Source: Mycolicibacterium arabiense
Lineage (GTDB): Bacteria > Actinomycetota > Actinomycetes > Mycobacteriales > Mycobacteriaceae
Assembly (NCBI RefSeq): GCF_010731815.2
Contig: NZ_AP022593.1
Coordinates: 5,270,001-5,334,000, forward strand
Length of the DNA: 64,000 nucleotides
Direction of reading: 5' to 3'
The notes under the pieces were generated by a model. It searched no databases. It was given only the letters and a program-made list of their open reading frames with translations, and was not told the DNA's origin. The position numbers and the translations under genes were made by a program. This document shows, piece after piece, positions 44,145-54,064 of this stretch; within the stretch, counting starts at the first letter, position 1, and every line of letters starts with the position of its first letter.

Positions 44145-45821
44145 ATGACGTCGCCTGATTCGGATGCCTCGAGCACCGAGACCACCTTTGCCGACCTGCA
44201 GATACACCCCGAGGTGCTGCGGGCCGTCGCCGACGTCGGCTATGAAACGCCGTCGCCGATCCAAGCCGCAACCATTCCCGCGATGCTGGCGGGCTCCGAC
44301 GTGGTCGGGCTCGCCCAGACCGGGACGGGCAAGACCGCAGCGTTCGCGATCCCGATCCTGTCGAAGATCGACACCAACAGCCGCATCACGCAGGCGCTGG
44401 TACTGGCCCCGACCCGCGAACTCGCCCTGCAGGTCGCAGAGGCATTCAGCCGCTACGGCGCCCACCTGCGGGTCAATGTCCTGCCGGTGTACGGCGGCTC
44501 CTCGTACGGCCCGCAGCTGGCAGGTCTCAAGCGCGGCGCGCAGATCGTGGTGGGCACGCCAGGCCGCGTGATCGACCACCTGGACAAGGGCAGCCTGGAC
44601 CTCTCGCATCTGGACTACCTGGTGCTCGACGAGGCCGACGAGATGCTGCAGATGGGCTTCGCCGAGGACGTCGAACGCATCCTCGAGGGCACCCCGGAGT
44701 ACAAGCAGGTGGCGCTGTTCTCGGCCACCATGCCCCCGGGCATCCGCAAGATCACCAGCAAGTACCTACACGACCCGGTGCAGGTGAAGGTCGAGTCGAA
44801 GACCGCGACCGCCGACAACATCACCCAGCGCTACATCCAGGTCGCGGGCCCGCGGAAGATGGACGCGCTGACCCGCCTGCTCGAGGTCGAGCCGTTCGAG
44901 GCGATGATCGTCTTCGTCCGCACCAAGCAGGCCACCGAAGAGGTCGCCGAAAAGCTGCGCGCCCGCGGGTTCTCCGCCGCGGCCATCAACGGCGACATCG
45001 CCCAGGCCGTGCGCGAGCGGACCATCGCGCAGCTCAAGGACGGGTCGATCGACATCCTCGTCGCGACCGACGTCGCCGCCCGTGGCCTCGACGTCGAGCG
45101 CATCTCGCACGTGCTGAACTACGACATCCCGCACGACCCCGAGTCCTACGTGCACCGGATCGGCCGCACCGGCCGCGCCGGACGATCGGGCACCGCGCTG
45201 CTCTTCGTGTCGCCGCGGGAGCGGCACCTGCTCAACTCCATCGAGCGGGTCACGCGGCAGAAGCTCGTCGAGTCGCAGCTGCCGTCGGTCGACGACGTCA
45301 ACGCCCAGCGCGTGGAGAAGTTCCGCGACTCGATCACCAACGGCCTGAGCAACCCGGGCATCGACCTGTTCCGCAAGCTGATCGAGGCCTACGAGCGCGA
45401 TCACGACGTGCCGATGGCCGACATCGCCGCGGCCCTGGCGCTGCAGAGCCACGACGGTGGCGAGTTCTTGATGACCGAACCGCCGCCGGAGAAGCGTCGC
45501 GAGCGTCCGGATCGCGACGACGGCCCCCCGCGCAAGCGGCGCGACACTCGCGACGACCTCGCCACCTACCGCATCGCGGTCGGCAAGCGGCACAAGGTGA
45601 TGCCTGGCGCCATCGTCGGGGCGATCGCGAACGAGGGCGGCCTGCATCGCAGCGACTTCGGACACATCGCGATCCGGCCGGACTACTCGCTCGTCGAGCT
45701 GCCCAGGAAGTTGTCGCACGAGACGCTCAAGAAGCTCGAGCACACCAAGATCCAGGGTGTGCCGATCAACTTGACGCTCGATCGCGGCCCCAAGCCTTAT
45801 CGAGGCAACAAGCCGAAGTGA
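44145..45821 (+). CDS. deaD: DEAD-box ATP-dependent RNA helicase
   Basis: 558 residues. Q motif TFADLQIHPEVLRAVADVGYETPSPIQ, Walker A AQTGTGKT at 57-64, PTRELALQ, DEAD at 162-165, SAT in LFSATMP, ARGLD and HRIGRTGRAGR. After a charged linker the C-terminal RNA-binding domain of the DbpA/CsdA type appears (KRHKVMPGAIVGAIANEGG, then IRPDYSLVELP). It unwinds RNA in ribosome assembly and cold or stress adaptation. A TAGACT -10-like element sits nine bases before the ATG, so the leader is very short. Confidence 0.95.
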   Translation: MTSPDSDASSTETTFADLQIHPEVLRAVADVGYETPSPIQAATIPAMLAGSDVVGLAQTGTGKTAAFAIPILSKIDTNSRITQALVLAPTRELALQVAEAFSRYGAHLRVNVLPVYGGSSYGPQLAGLKRGAQIVVGTPGRVIDHLDKGSLDLSHLDYLVLDEADEMLQMGFAEDVERILEGTPEYKQVALFSATMPPGIRKITSKYLHDPVQVKVESKTATADNITQRYIQVAGPRKMDALTRLLEVEPFEAMIVFVRTKQATEEVAEKLRARGFSAAAINGDIAQAVRERTIAQLKDGSIDILVATDVAARGLDVERISHVLNYDIPHDPESYVHRIGRTGRAGRSGTALLFVSPRERHLLNSIERVTRQKLVESQLPSVDDVNAQRVEKFRDSITNGLSNPGIDLFRKLIEAYERDHDVPMADIAAALALQSHDGGEFLMTEPPPEKRRERPDRDDGPPRKRRDTRDDLATYRIAVGKRHKVMPGAIVGAIANEGGLHRSDFGHIAIRPDYSLVELPRKLSHETLKKLEHTKIQGVPINLTLDRGPKPYRGNKPK

Positions 45822-45890
45822 CCGGGGCGAGCGAAGCGACGGGAAATTGACCGGGGCGAGCGAAGCGACGGGAAATTGACCCGGGGCGAG
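45819..45890. repeat. 29-bp tandem repeat array between deaD and the acyltransferase
   Basis: Two identical 29-bp units (45819-45847, 45848-45876) begin with the deaD stop TGA, and a third partial unit follows from 45877. The core GGGGCGAGCGAAGCGACGGG followed by AAAT is shared with the 43981 array but reads on the plus strand, so the two arrays are inverted around deaD. Confidence 0.88.
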
Positions 45891-45896
45891 CGGACG

Positions 45897-47027
45897 GTGT
45901 TTCGGCCGGATACGGCCGAGGGTGGCCTGGAGTCGGCGGGCCGCAGTCGGGTCGACTCCCTCACGGGCATTCGCGCCGTCGCGGCGATCCTGGTCGTCCT
46001 CACCCACGCGGCGTACACCACGGGCAAGTACACCCACGGCTACCTCGGGCTGGTCTACTCGCGCATGGAGATCGGCGTGCCGATCTTCTTCGTCCTGTCG
46101 GGATTCCTGTTGTTCAGCCCGTGGGTGCGTGCTGCCGCCCGCGGCGGCGCGTCGCCGTCGGTGTCGCGCTACGCCTGGCACCGCGTGCGGCGCATCATGC
46201 CTGCCTACGTCGTCACGGTGTTGGTGGCCTACGCGCTGTACCACTTCCGCATGGCGGGCCCCAATCCCGGGCACACGTGGGTGGGTCTGTTTCGCAACCT
46301 CACGCTGACGCAGATCTACACCGACCACTACTGGATCACGTTCCTGCACCAGGGATTGACGCAGATGTGGAGCCTGGCCGTGGAGGCTGCGTTCTACGTG
46401 GCGCTGCCAGCGTTGGCGTACCTGCTGCTGGTGGTGCTGTGCCGCAGGCAGTGGCGGCCCGGCATGTTGCTCGGCGGTCTGCTGGCACTCGGGTTGATCA
46501 CGCCGGCGTGGCTGGTGCTGGTGCACACCACCGACTTCCTGCCCGACGGCGCAAAGCTTTGGCTCCCGGCCTATCTGGCGTGGTTCGTGGGCGGCATGAT
46601 CCTGGCGGCACTGCGCGAGATGGGCGTCAACGGCTACGCGTTGTTGTGCATCCCGTTGGCGCTGGTGTGCTACTTCATCGCATCGACGCCGATCGCGGGG
46701 GCGCCGACGACCGCGCCGTCCGAACTGCGCGAGGGGCTGGCCAAAGCGCTGTTCTACGCCGTCATCGCCACGCTGATCGTGGCGCCGCTGGCGCTGTCCA
46801 ATCGCGGGCTGTATGCCCGCGCGATGGCGAGTCGGCCGATGGTCTTCCTGGGTGAGATCTCCTACGAGATCTTCCTGATCCACCTCGTCACCATGGAGTT
46901 GGCGATGGTCGAGATCCTGCACTTCGGCATCTACACCGGGTCGATGTTCTGGTTGTTCGTCGCGACGATGGTCGTCACGGTGCCGCTGGCGTGGCTGCTG
47001 CACCGATTCACGCGCGTGCGTTCGTAG
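45897..47027 (+). CDS. Acyltransferase 3 family membrane protein (Rv1254-like)
   Basis: About 376 residues from a GTG at 45897 (a TTG at 45876 inside the repeat is also possible). RVDSLTGIRAVAAILVVLTHAAY carries the N-terminal Arg-Ala-x-Ala and catalytic His of the acyltransferase-3 family. About ten membrane segments follow, with FLGEISYEIFLIHLVTMELAM near the C-terminus. Such enzymes O-acylate glycans or glycolipids at the membrane. It is close to an inserted arylsulfatase gene. The acceptor is unknown. Confidence 0.88.
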   Translation: MFRPDTAEGGLESAGRSRVDSLTGIRAVAAILVVLTHAAYTTGKYTHGYLGLVYSRMEIGVPIFFVLSGFLLFSPWVRAAARGGASPSVSRYAWHRVRRIMPAYVVTVLVAYALYHFRMAGPNPGHTWVGLFRNLTLTQIYTDHYWITFLHQGLTQMWSLAVEAAFYVALPALAYLLLVVLCRRQWRPGMLLGGLLALGLITPAWLVLVHTTDFLPDGAKLWLPAYLAWFVGGMILAALREMGVNGYALLCIPLALVCYFIASTPIAGAPTTAPSELREGLAKALFYAVIATLIVAPLALSNRGLYARAMASRPMVFLGEISYEIFLIHLVTMELAMVEILHFGIYTGSMFWLFVATMVVTVPLAWLLHRFTRVRS

Positions 47028-47155
47028 ATCAAGATCACACTCTGCGAGAAAGGCCTGCGGACCTGCGTGACGGGCCCGTAGGCTGAATGCCTCGTACTCC
47101 AGCGACGGGGTCGAGATCGCCTCCGCGGCGATCACTTCGGCGAGCGGACACCACC

Positions 47156-49531
47156 GTGAGTTCAACCGATTCGCCGGTGGTCCGGCGCGACATCCTGCCG
47201 ATTCCCGACGTCGAGCACGTCGGGCTGACCACGTACGACGCCAAGGACCCGGACACCAGCTACCCGCCGATCAAGGACGTGCGCCCGCCTGAGGGCGCCC
47301 CCAACGTGCTCGTCATCCTCATCGACGACGTCGGGTTCGGCGCCAGCAGCGCGTTCGGCGGGCCGTGCCAGACGCCCAACTTCGAGAGACTGGCCGACGG
47401 GGGACTGCGGTACAACCGGTTCCACACGACGGCGCTGTGCTCACCGACCCGCCAGGCGCTGCTGACCGGTCGCAACCACCATTCGGTCGGCATGGGCAAC
47501 ATCACCGAGACGGCAACTGCCGCACCCGGATACACCTCGGTGCTGCCGAACACGAAGGCGCCGCTGGCGTTGACGCTGAAGCTCAACGGCTACGCGACGG
47601 CCCAGTTCGGCAAGTGCCACGAGGTGCCCGTGTGGCAGACCAGCCCGGCCGGTCCCTTCACCGCATGGCCGACCGGCGGTGGCGGCTTCGAATACTTCTA
47701 CGGCTTCATCGGTGGTGAGAACAACCAGTGGGACCCGGCGCTGTACGAGGGCACGGTCCCGATCGAACCGCCGAAGACGGCTGCCGAGGGCTACCACCTG
47801 ACCGAGGACCTGACCGACAAGGCGATCACCTGGGTGCGTCAGCAGAAGGCGTTGCTGCCGGACAAGCCCTTCTTCATGTACTTCGCCCCGGGTGCCACGC
47901 ACGCGCCACACCACGTGCCGAAGGAATGGATCGAGAAGTATCGGGGCAAGTTCGCCCACGGCTGGGATCGTCAACGAGAGATCACCTTCGAGCGACAGAA
48001 GGAGCTCGGCGTCATTCCGCCGGACGCCGTGCTGACTCCGCGTGACGCGGAGATCCCGGCCTGGGACGACATGGATCCCGCGCTGAAGCCGGCGCTCGAG
48101 CGGCAGATGGAGGTGTACGCCGCCTTCATGGAGCACACCGATCACCACGTGGGCCGATTGCTCGACTCGCTGGGGCCGCTGCTCGACGACACGCTCGTCT
48201 ACCTCATCGTCGGCGACAACGGGGCATCGGCGGAGGGCACGCTGCAGGGTGCCTTCAACGAGATGGCGAACTTCAATGGCATGGCCGACATCGAGACCCC
48301 CGAGTTCCTGGCGTCGAAGATCGACGAATTCGGTGGCGAGGGTTCCTACGGTCACTACGCGGTCGGCTGGGCGTGGGCGATGGATTCGCCGTATCAGTGG
48401 ACCAAGCAGGTGGCGTCGCACTGGGGCGGAACTCGAAACGGCACGATCGTGCACTGGCCCAACGGAATCGAGGACAAGGGGGGACATCGCAACCAGTTCG
48501 CCCACGTCATAGACGTCGCGCCGACAGTGCTAGAGGCGGCTGGGATTCCCGCGCCGACGATGGTCAACGGTGTGATGCAGAGTCCCATCGAGGGGACGAG
48601 CATGTTGTACAGCTTCGCCGACGCCGACGCCCCGGAGCGCCATCAGACGCAGTACTTCGAGATGTTCTGCAACCGCGGCATCTACCACAAGGGGTGGAGC
48701 GCGGTCACCAAGCACCGCACGCCGTGGGCGATGGGTGGCGCGGTGATGCCGGCGTTCGACGACGACGTCTGGGAACTCTACGACGGCAACTCGGACTGGA
48801 CGCAGGCGAATGACCTGTCGAAGGAGCACCCCGACAAGCTCCACGAGCTGCAGCGGCTGTGGCTCATCGAGGCGGTCAAGTACAACGTGCTCCCGCTCGA
48901 CGACCGCCAGATTGAGCGGATCAACCCGGCAACGGCCGGCCGCCCGTCACTGATCAAGGGCAACAGTCAGATGCTCTTCGCCGGCATGGGCCGGCTGTCG
49001 GAGAACAGCGTGGTCGACATCAAGAACAAGTCGTTCGCCGTCACCTCGGAGGTGGACGTGCCTGCCGGCGGCGCCGACGGCGTGATCATCGCCCAGGGCG
49101 GCAGATTCGGCGGGTGGAGCCTCTATGCCAAGGATGGCCGGGCCAAGTTCCACTACAACGTGCTCGGCATCAAGTCCTTCGAGATCGTGGCGGTCGAGCC
49201 CATTCCCACCGGCACCAGCCAGGTGCGGATAGAGTTCGGCTACGACGGCGGCGGCATGGGCAGGGGCGGCGACGTCACGCTCTACTACGACGGCAGGGAA
49301 GTGGGCAGCGGCCGCGTCGAGCAGACCCAGGGCTTCATCTTCTCGGCCGACGAGACGACCGACGTCGGCTACGAGTCCGGTACCACCGTCAGCCCCGACT
49401 ACACGCACCACACCAGCAGGTTCAGCGGCAGGATCGAATGGGTCCGAATCGATCTCGGCGAGGACGCCCGAGACGCCGACCACTACATCGACCCCGAGGA
49501 GCGCTTCCGGGTGGCCATGGCCAGGCAGTGA
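47156..49531 (+). CDS. Type I arylsulfatase (AtsA-like)
   Basis: 791 residues from a GTG at 47156. LVILIDDVGFGASSAFGG holds the Ca2+-binding Asp57-Asp58. TTALCSPTRQALLTGRNHH holds Cys95 in the CxPxR signature that must be converted to formylglycine. VGDNGASAEG is another metal site. The C-terminal ~200 residues are a beta-rich domain (VIIAQGGRFGGWSLYAKDG, later TLYYDGREVGSGRVEQTQGF). No Sec signal is visible. It hydrolyses sulfate esters for sulfur scavenging. It is inserted relative to M. tuberculosis between Rv1254 and Rv1255c homologues. Confidence 0.93.
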   Translation: MSSTDSPVVRRDILPIPDVEHVGLTTYDAKDPDTSYPPIKDVRPPEGAPNVLVILIDDVGFGASSAFGGPCQTPNFERLADGGLRYNRFHTTALCSPTRQALLTGRNHHSVGMGNITETATAAPGYTSVLPNTKAPLALTLKLNGYATAQFGKCHEVPVWQTSPAGPFTAWPTGGGGFEYFYGFIGGENNQWDPALYEGTVPIEPPKTAAEGYHLTEDLTDKAITWVRQQKALLPDKPFFMYFAPGATHAPHHVPKEWIEKYRGKFAHGWDRQREITFERQKELGVIPPDAVLTPRDAEIPAWDDMDPALKPALERQMEVYAAFMEHTDHHVGRLLDSLGPLLDDTLVYLIVGDNGASAEGTLQGAFNEMANFNGMADIETPEFLASKIDEFGGEGSYGHYAVGWAWAMDSPYQWTKQVASHWGGTRNGTIVHWPNGIEDKGGHRNQFAHVIDVAPTVLEAAGIPAPTMVNGVMQSPIEGTSMLYSFADADAPERHQTQYFEMFCNRGIYHKGWSAVTKHRTPWAMGGAVMPAFDDDVWELYDGNSDWTQANDLSKEHPDKLHELQRLWLIEAVKYNVLPLDDRQIERINPATAGRPSLIKGNSQMLFAGMGRLSENSVVDIKNKSFAVTSEVDVPAGGADGVIIAQGGRFGGWSLYAKDGRAKFHYNVLGIKSFEIVAVEPIPTGTSQVRIEFGYDGGGMGRGGDVTLYYDGREVGSGRVEQTQGFIFSADETTDVGYESGTTVSPDYTHHTSRFSGRIEWVRIDLGEDARDADHYIDPEERFRVAMARQ

Positions 49532-50101
49532 TCAGCGGGCGCGCTGGTCGGTGACCGTCAGTAGTGGTAGCACGAACTGCTCGAGCATCGCTCGCTCCTC
49601 GTCGTCGTCGCGGCCGGGGAAGACGAGCAGGGAGATCATCACGCGGACGAGCCATCGTGCGCGGCTCTCGACGTCGTCGACGCCGAGCGACGCGAGGAAC
49701 GACTCCGTCAGCGCCTTGATGACGTCCGAGCGTTCGGCCATCTCGCCGCCGATGGGCCGCTGCGTGCTCGCGAACCACGACGAGAGCGCCGGGCTCTCGC
49801 GCACGCTGCGCAGCGCGATCAGCACGCCCTCGAGGAGACGCTCGCGGGGATCGGCGATGCCCGAGATGCGCTGTGCCAGTTCACCAAACACCCGGTGGGT
49901 CTCCCGGTGCACGTAGGCGGTGTGCAGCGCGTCGCGGTTCTCGAAGTACCGGTACAGCGTGGCCCTCGAACATCCCGCGGCACTGGCGATCTGGTTCATG
50001 CCGACCGTCGCGGCGTCATGACGGACGAAGAGTCGTTCGGCCGCGTCGAGGATCTTCTCCGCCGCGACGTCGCCGCGCCGCTCGGACAGCCAGTCGCTCA
50101 T
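49532..50101 (-). CDS. TetR-family regulator of cyp130 (Rv1255c-like)
   Basis: 189 residues. The DNA-binding domain is at residues 15-60 (AEKILDAAERLFVRHDAATVGMNQIASAAGCSRATLYRYFENRDALHTAYVHRE). The ATG at 50101 overlaps the cyp130 stop (ATGA), so it is the second gene of that operon and probably controls it through the inverted repeat at 51317-51342. Its stop abuts the convergent arylsulfatase stop with no gap. Confidence 0.92.
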   Translation of the reverse strand: MSDWLSERRGDVAAEKILDAAERLFVRHDAATVGMNQIASAAGCSRATLYRYFENRDALHTAYVHRETHRVFGELAQRISGIADPRERLLEGVLIALRSVRESPALSSWFASTQRPIGGEMAERSDVIKALTESFLASLGVDDVESRARWLVRVMISLLVFPGRDDDEERAMLEQFVLPLLTVTDQRAR

Positions 50102-51336
50102 GGTGTGGTGAACGGAACCGACAGTGGCCGCCGCACGTAACTGCCGCCCGCCCAGACGATTCGATCCTCGTCGACCTCGAAGGCGGGAATGCGGGTCAGC
50201 AGTTCCTCGAGTGCGACCCGGGACTGCATGCGGGCCGCGGCAGCGCCGAGGCAGTGGTGCGCGCCGTGACCGAAGGTCAGGATGTTGCGCGGTTTGCGCG
50301 TCACGTCGAGATCGGCGGCGTCGTCACCGTACTGGCGCTCGTCGCGGTTGGCCGAGCCGTAGAGGAACATCACGCGGCGACCCGCGGGGATCGTGGTGTC
50401 GCCGATGGTCACGTCGCGGGTGGCCGTGCGGCCGAGCATCTGCACCGGCGAGGTGAGCCGCAGGAATTCGTCGACGGCGTCGCCGATCAGCTCCGGGTGG
50501 CCGGCCAGCAGTGCGCGCTGATCGGGCCGCTGGTGCAGCAATTGCACTGTGCCGCCCAGCATCCCGGTCGTCGTGTCATTGCCGCCGGTCACCATCGTGA
50601 AGGTGAATGCGAGGATCGACAGCACGCCGGCGATGTCGCCGTCGGCGCCGACGCCCGCGGCGACCAGGTGTGAGACGGTGTCGTCCTCTGGTTCGGCGCG
50701 CCGGCGTTCGATCAGGGCAGTGAAGTAGGCCATCATGCCGCCCAGGGCATCGCCGAGGGTCGCCAGCGCGCCCCCGACGCCCCCTTCAGAGGTGTTGGCC
50801 GCCACGATGGCCTCGGTCCACCCGTCGAACTGGTCGCGGTCCTCCTCGGGCACGCCGAGATAGTGCGCCACCACCATCGACGGCAGCGGTTTGAACAGCT
50901 CGGCGACGATGTCGCCGCCGCCGTCGGTGCGCAGGCGTTCGATGCGCCGCACGACGAACTCGCGGACCTTGGGCTCGACGGCCTCGACCTGCCGTGGCGT
51001 GAATCCGCGGGACACCAGCTTGCGGAACTCGGTGTGCACTGGCGGGTCCTGCATGACCATCGGCGGGTTGTCGGCCAACCCGATGAGGTCGAGTTCGCCG
51101 TAGTTGACCGTCAGGCCTTGGGCGGACGAGAAGGTCTGGTGGTCGCGAGCCGCCGCGAAGACGTCGGCGTGCCGGGAGAGCACGTAGTAGTCGCGTTCTG
51201 GATCGTCGTCGGGCACGACGTGGTGGACGGGGTCGTGGTCGCGTAGTGCGCGGTACATGGGCCACGGGTCCGGCCACGTCGCGGGCGTCGCCAGGTGGAA
51301 GGCGGCAGACGCGCCGTGAGACAAATCCGTCGACAT
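50098..51336 (-). CDS. cyp130: Cytochrome P450 CYP130-like
   Basis: 412 residues. I-helix oxygen-binding motif VTGGNDTTTGM near 245, K-helix ExxR in DEFLRLTSPV, and heme loop FGHGAHHCLGAAAARM with the axial Cys at about 362. CYP130 of M. tuberculosis (Rv1256c) is 405 residues; the N-terminus here aligns without a membrane anchor, so it is a soluble bacterial P450. The natural substrate is unknown. No ferredoxin or reductase gene is nearby. A TTGACA...TAGTCA promoter ends six bases before the ATG. Confidence 0.93.
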   Translation of the reverse strand: MSTDLSHGASAAFHLATPATWPDPWPMYRALRDHDPVHHVVPDDDPERDYYVLSRHADVFAAARDHQTFSSAQGLTVNYGELDLIGLADNPPMVMQDPPVHTEFRKLVSRGFTPRQVEAVEPKVREFVVRRIERLRTDGGGDIVAELFKPLPSMVVAHYLGVPEEDRDQFDGWTEAIVAANTSEGGVGGALATLGDALGGMMAYFTALIERRRAEPEDDTVSHLVAAGVGADGDIAGVLSILAFTFTMVTGGNDTTTGMLGGTVQLLHQRPDQRALLAGHPELIGDAVDEFLRLTSPVQMLGRTATRDVTIGDTTIPAGRRVMFLYGSANRDERQYGDDAADLDVTRKPRNILTFGHGAHHCLGAAAARMQSRVALEELLTRIPAFEVDEDRIVWAGGSYVRRPLSVPFTTP

Positions 51337-51342
51337 GTCTCA
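51317..51342. promoter_or_regulatory. Inverted repeat over the cyp130 start codon
   Basis: TGAGACA (51317-51323) and TGTCTCA (51336-51342) are perfect arms 12 bases apart, spanning the cyp130 start codon and the predicted transcription start. It is the likely operator of the TetR encoded downstream in the same operon. Confidence 0.6.
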
Positions 51343-51371
51343 TGACTACGACAACACGGGCGAGATGTCAA
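51337..51371 (-). promoter_or_regulatory. Leaderless promoter of cyp130-tetR
   Basis: On the minus strand TTGACA (51371-51366, a perfect -35), a 17-bp spacer and TAGTCA (51348-51343) are followed by TGAGAC and the ATG. Transcription should start at or beside the A of the start codon. Confidence 0.65.
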
Positions 51372-51400
51372 TGGTTGGTCATGGCCCGCCCATCTGAAAA

Positions 51401-51419
51401 GCTGGTAAGGCTACCCTTA
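51401..51419 (+). promoter_or_regulatory. IdeR iron box upstream of irtA
   Basis: The 19-bp site GCTGGTAAGGCTACCCTTA matches the mycobacterial IdeR consensus TTAGGTTAGGCTAACCTAA at 13 positions, including the central AGGCTA. It lies about 54 bp before the irtA start, indicating repression by Fe-loaded IdeR. Confidence 0.78.
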
Positions 51420-51472
51420 GTGCTGCGGACGAGGCCGTCGTCGAAGGCCCCGCCGCGGGGAGGAGGCACCCG

Positions 51473-54064
51473 ATGGCACGCGGACTGCAAGGCGTGATGA
51501 TGCGCGGCTTCGGAGCACGCGACCACGAGATGACGGTGCTCGGATCCGAACCGCTCGCGCCGAACTTCCTGCGGATCCATCTGGTCTCCCCGACGGTGTT
51601 CTCCGACGCCGAGGCCGAACCCACGTCGTGGCTGCGGTTCTGGTTCCCCGATCCCGACGGCTCCGACACGGAGTTCCAGCGGGCGTACACCATCTCCAGC
51701 GCCGACACCGAGACCGGTCACTTCTCCATCGACGTGGTGCTGCACGAACCGGCGGGGCCCGCGTCGGCCTGGGCGCGGCGAGCAGAGCCGGGAACGACGA
51801 TCTCGGTGATGTCGATGGGGTCGAGGGGCTTCTCGGTCCCCGACGACCCCGTCGACCGGCCCGCCGGGTACCTGGTCATCGGCGACCCGGCATCGACGCC
51901 CGCGATCAACGGGATCATCGGCGCGGTACCCCACGACATCCCGATCGAGGTCTACCTCGAGCAGCACCACGACGACGACGCGCTCATCCCGCTCGCCGAA
52001 CACCCCCGCCTCACCGTGCACCGCGTGCCCCGGCAGGGCCCGACGTCGCTCGCCGCGGCGATCGAGGCCAGGGACTGGTCGAACTGGCACGCTTGGGCCG
52101 GCCCAGAGGCGGGAGCGCTCAAGCACGTTCGGACGCGGTTGCGCGACGAGTTCGGCTTCCCCAAGCAGGAGATCCACGCCCAGGCGTATTGGACCGAGGG
52201 CCGCGCGATGGGCACCAAGCGCGGTGACGAGCAGCCCACCCCGGCGCCCGCGGCCGGATCCGCGCCGGCGCCCGCGGCAAAACCCGCCCCGGCACCGGCC
52301 GGGCCCGCCCGCGGGAGTTGGCGCGCGCAGGCGGCGGGCAGGCTGCTCGCACCGCTACGGACGCCGCTCGTGGTCTCCGGCCTCCTGCAGGCGCTGATCA
52401 CGCTGATCGAACTCGCGCCGTTCGTCCTCCTCGTCGAACTGGCCCGGCTGCTGCTGACCGGTGCCGGTGAGGCCCGACTGTGGACGCTCGGCGTCACAGC
52501 GCTGGTGCTCCTGGGCGTCGGCACGACCCTGTCCGCCGGGCTGACGCTGTGGCTGCACCGCATCGACGCACGCTTCGCCCACGACCTGCGCGTCCGCCTG
52601 CTCACCAAGATGTCGCGAGTGCCGTTGGGCTGGTTCACCGCTCGCGGGTCGGGCTCGGTCAAGCAACTGGTGTCCGACGACACCCTGTCGCTGCACTACC
52701 TCGTCACCCACGCCATCCCGGACGCGGTCGCCGCGGTCGTCGCGCCGGTGGCCGTGCTGGTCTACCTATTCGTCGTCGACTGGCGGATCGCGCTGGCGCT
52801 GCTCGGGCCGGTGCTGGTGTACCTGGTGCTGATGTCGGCGATGACCATCCAATCCGGCAACCGCATCACCCAGGCGCCGCGCTGGGCGGAGCGGATGAAC
52901 GGCGAGGCAGGCGCCTATCTCGAAGGCCAGCCCGTCGTGCGGGTGTTCGGTGGCGCCGCGGCGTCGAGCTTCCGTCGCAGACTCGACGACTACATCGCGT
53001 TCCTGGTGGCGTGGCAGCGTCCGTTCGTCGGCAAGAAGACGCTGATGGATCTAGTGACCCGGCCCGCGACGTTCCTCTGGCTCATCATGGTCGTCGGTAC
53101 GCCCCTGGTGGTCGCGGGCCGGATGGACCCGGTCGACCTGCTGCCGTTCTTGTTGCTGGGCACCACGTTCGGGGCCCGTCTACTCGGCATCGGCTACGGC
53201 CTCGGCGGAATCCAGGGCGGGATGCTGGCCGCCCGGCGCGTGCAGACGGTGCTCGACGAACAGGAACTGGCCGTGGGAGCCGATGGCGATTCGGGCGGGT
53301 CGGCAGGCGGCGGGACGGTCGAGTTCGACCGCGTCACGTTCGGCTACCGGCCCGAGGTCCCGGTGATCGACGACGTCACGCTGACGCTGCGCCCGGGCAC
53401 GGTGACCGCGCTCGTCGGCCCCTCCGGATCGGGCAAGTCCACGCTTGCGGCCCTGGCCGCACGGTTCCACGACGTGCAGCGCGGAGCGATCCGCGTCGAC
53501 GGCAGGGACGTGCGCAACCTGTCGGCCGACGACCTGTATCGCAGTGTCGGATTCGTGCTGCAGGACGCGCAATTGGTGCACGGCACGGTGGCGGAGAACA
53601 TCGCGCTCGCCGAGCCCGGCGCCGATGCCGAACGCATCGAGAGGGCAGCCCGCGACGCCAGGATCCACGACCGGATCATGCGCATGCCCGACGGTTACGA
53701 CACCGTGCTCGGGGCAGCCTCGGGTCTGTCCGGCGGCGAACGACAGCGCCTCACCATCGCCCGGGCGATGCTCGCCGACACCCCGGTGCTGATCCTCGAC
53801 GAGGCAACGGCATTCGCCGACCCGGAATCGGAATACCTGGTCCAGCAGGCGCTCAACCGGCTCACCCGGGACCGCACGGTGTTGGTGATCGCCCACCGAT
53901 TGCACACCATCACCCACGCCGACCAGATCGTCGTACTCGACCACGGCAGGGTTGCCGAGATCGGCACCCACGACGAACTCATCGCCAAGGGCGGTCGCTA
54001 TCGTGCCCTGTGGGAATCCGGCCGACCCGTCGCGGCGGGCGCCGGGCGGGAGGCGGGCCGATGA
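51473..54064 (+). CDS. irtA: Siderophore importer IrtA (FAD-reductase domain fused to ABC half-transporter)
   Basis: 863 residues with GGGAGGAGG upstream of the ATG. Residues 1-255 form a siderophore-interacting FAD reductase ([32 protein letters not shown]). An Ala/Pro linker (~262-285) leads to six membrane helices and an ATPase with Walker [10 protein letters not shown] at 649-657, signature LSGGERQR at 752 and Walker B VLILDE at 772. With IrtB it imports carboxymycobactin or mycobactin iron and reduces it in the cytosol. An IdeR box precedes it. In M. tuberculosis irtAB lie elsewhere (Rv1348-1349). Confidence 0.93.
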   Translation: MARGLQGVMMRGFGARDHEMTVLGSEPLAPNFLRIHLVSPTVFSDAEAEPTSWLRFWFPDPDGSDTEFQRAYTISSADTETGHFSIDVVLHEPAGPASAWARRAEPGTTISVMSMGSRGFSVPDDPVDRPAGYLVIGDPASTPAINGIIGAVPHDIPIEVYLEQHHDDDALIPLAEHPRLTVHRVPRQGPTSLAAAIEARDWSNWHAWAGPEAGALKHVRTRLRDEFGFPKQEIHAQAYWTEGRAMGTKRGDEQPTPAPAAGSAPAPAAKPAPAPAGPARGSWRAQAAGRLLAPLRTPLVVSGLLQALITLIELAPFVLLVELARLLLTGAGEARLWTLGVTALVLLGVGTTLSAGLTLWLHRIDARFAHDLRVRLLTKMSRVPLGWFTARGSGSVKQLVSDDTLSLHYLVTHAIPDAVAAVVAPVAVLVYLFVVDWRIALALLGPVLVYLVLMSAMTIQSGNRITQAPRWAERMNGEAGAYLEGQPVVRVFGGAAASSFRRRLDDYIAFLVAWQRPFVGKKTLMDLVTRPATFLWLIMVVGTPLVVAGRMDPVDLLPFLLLGTTFGARLLGIGYGLGGIQGGMLAARRVQTVLDEQELAVGADGDSGGSAGGGTVEFDRVTFGYRPEVPVIDDVTLTLRPGTVTALVGPSGSGKSTLAALAARFHDVQRGAIRVDGRDVRNLSADDLYRSVGFVLQDAQLVHGTVAENIALAEPGADAERIERAARDARIHDRIMRMPDGYDTVLGAASGLSGGERQRLTIARAMLADTPVLILDEATAFADPESEYLVQQALNRLTRDRTVLVIAHRLHTITHADQIVVLDHGRVAEIGTHDELIAKGGRYRALWESGRPVAAGAGREAGR

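Noticed and set aside
43981..45890. Short regular repeats as a CRISPR array
   Set aside because: Units are directly abutting without unique spacers, and no cas genes are present.
44766..47165. 799-codon frame antisense to deaD and the acyltransferase
   Set aside because: Translation is Arg/Gln/His-rich and includes the translated repeat array; both sense genes are well supported.
52480..54060. Out-of-frame extension upstream of irtB inside irtA
   Set aside because: Arg/Ala-rich shadow of irtA; irtB starts at the ATG at 54061.
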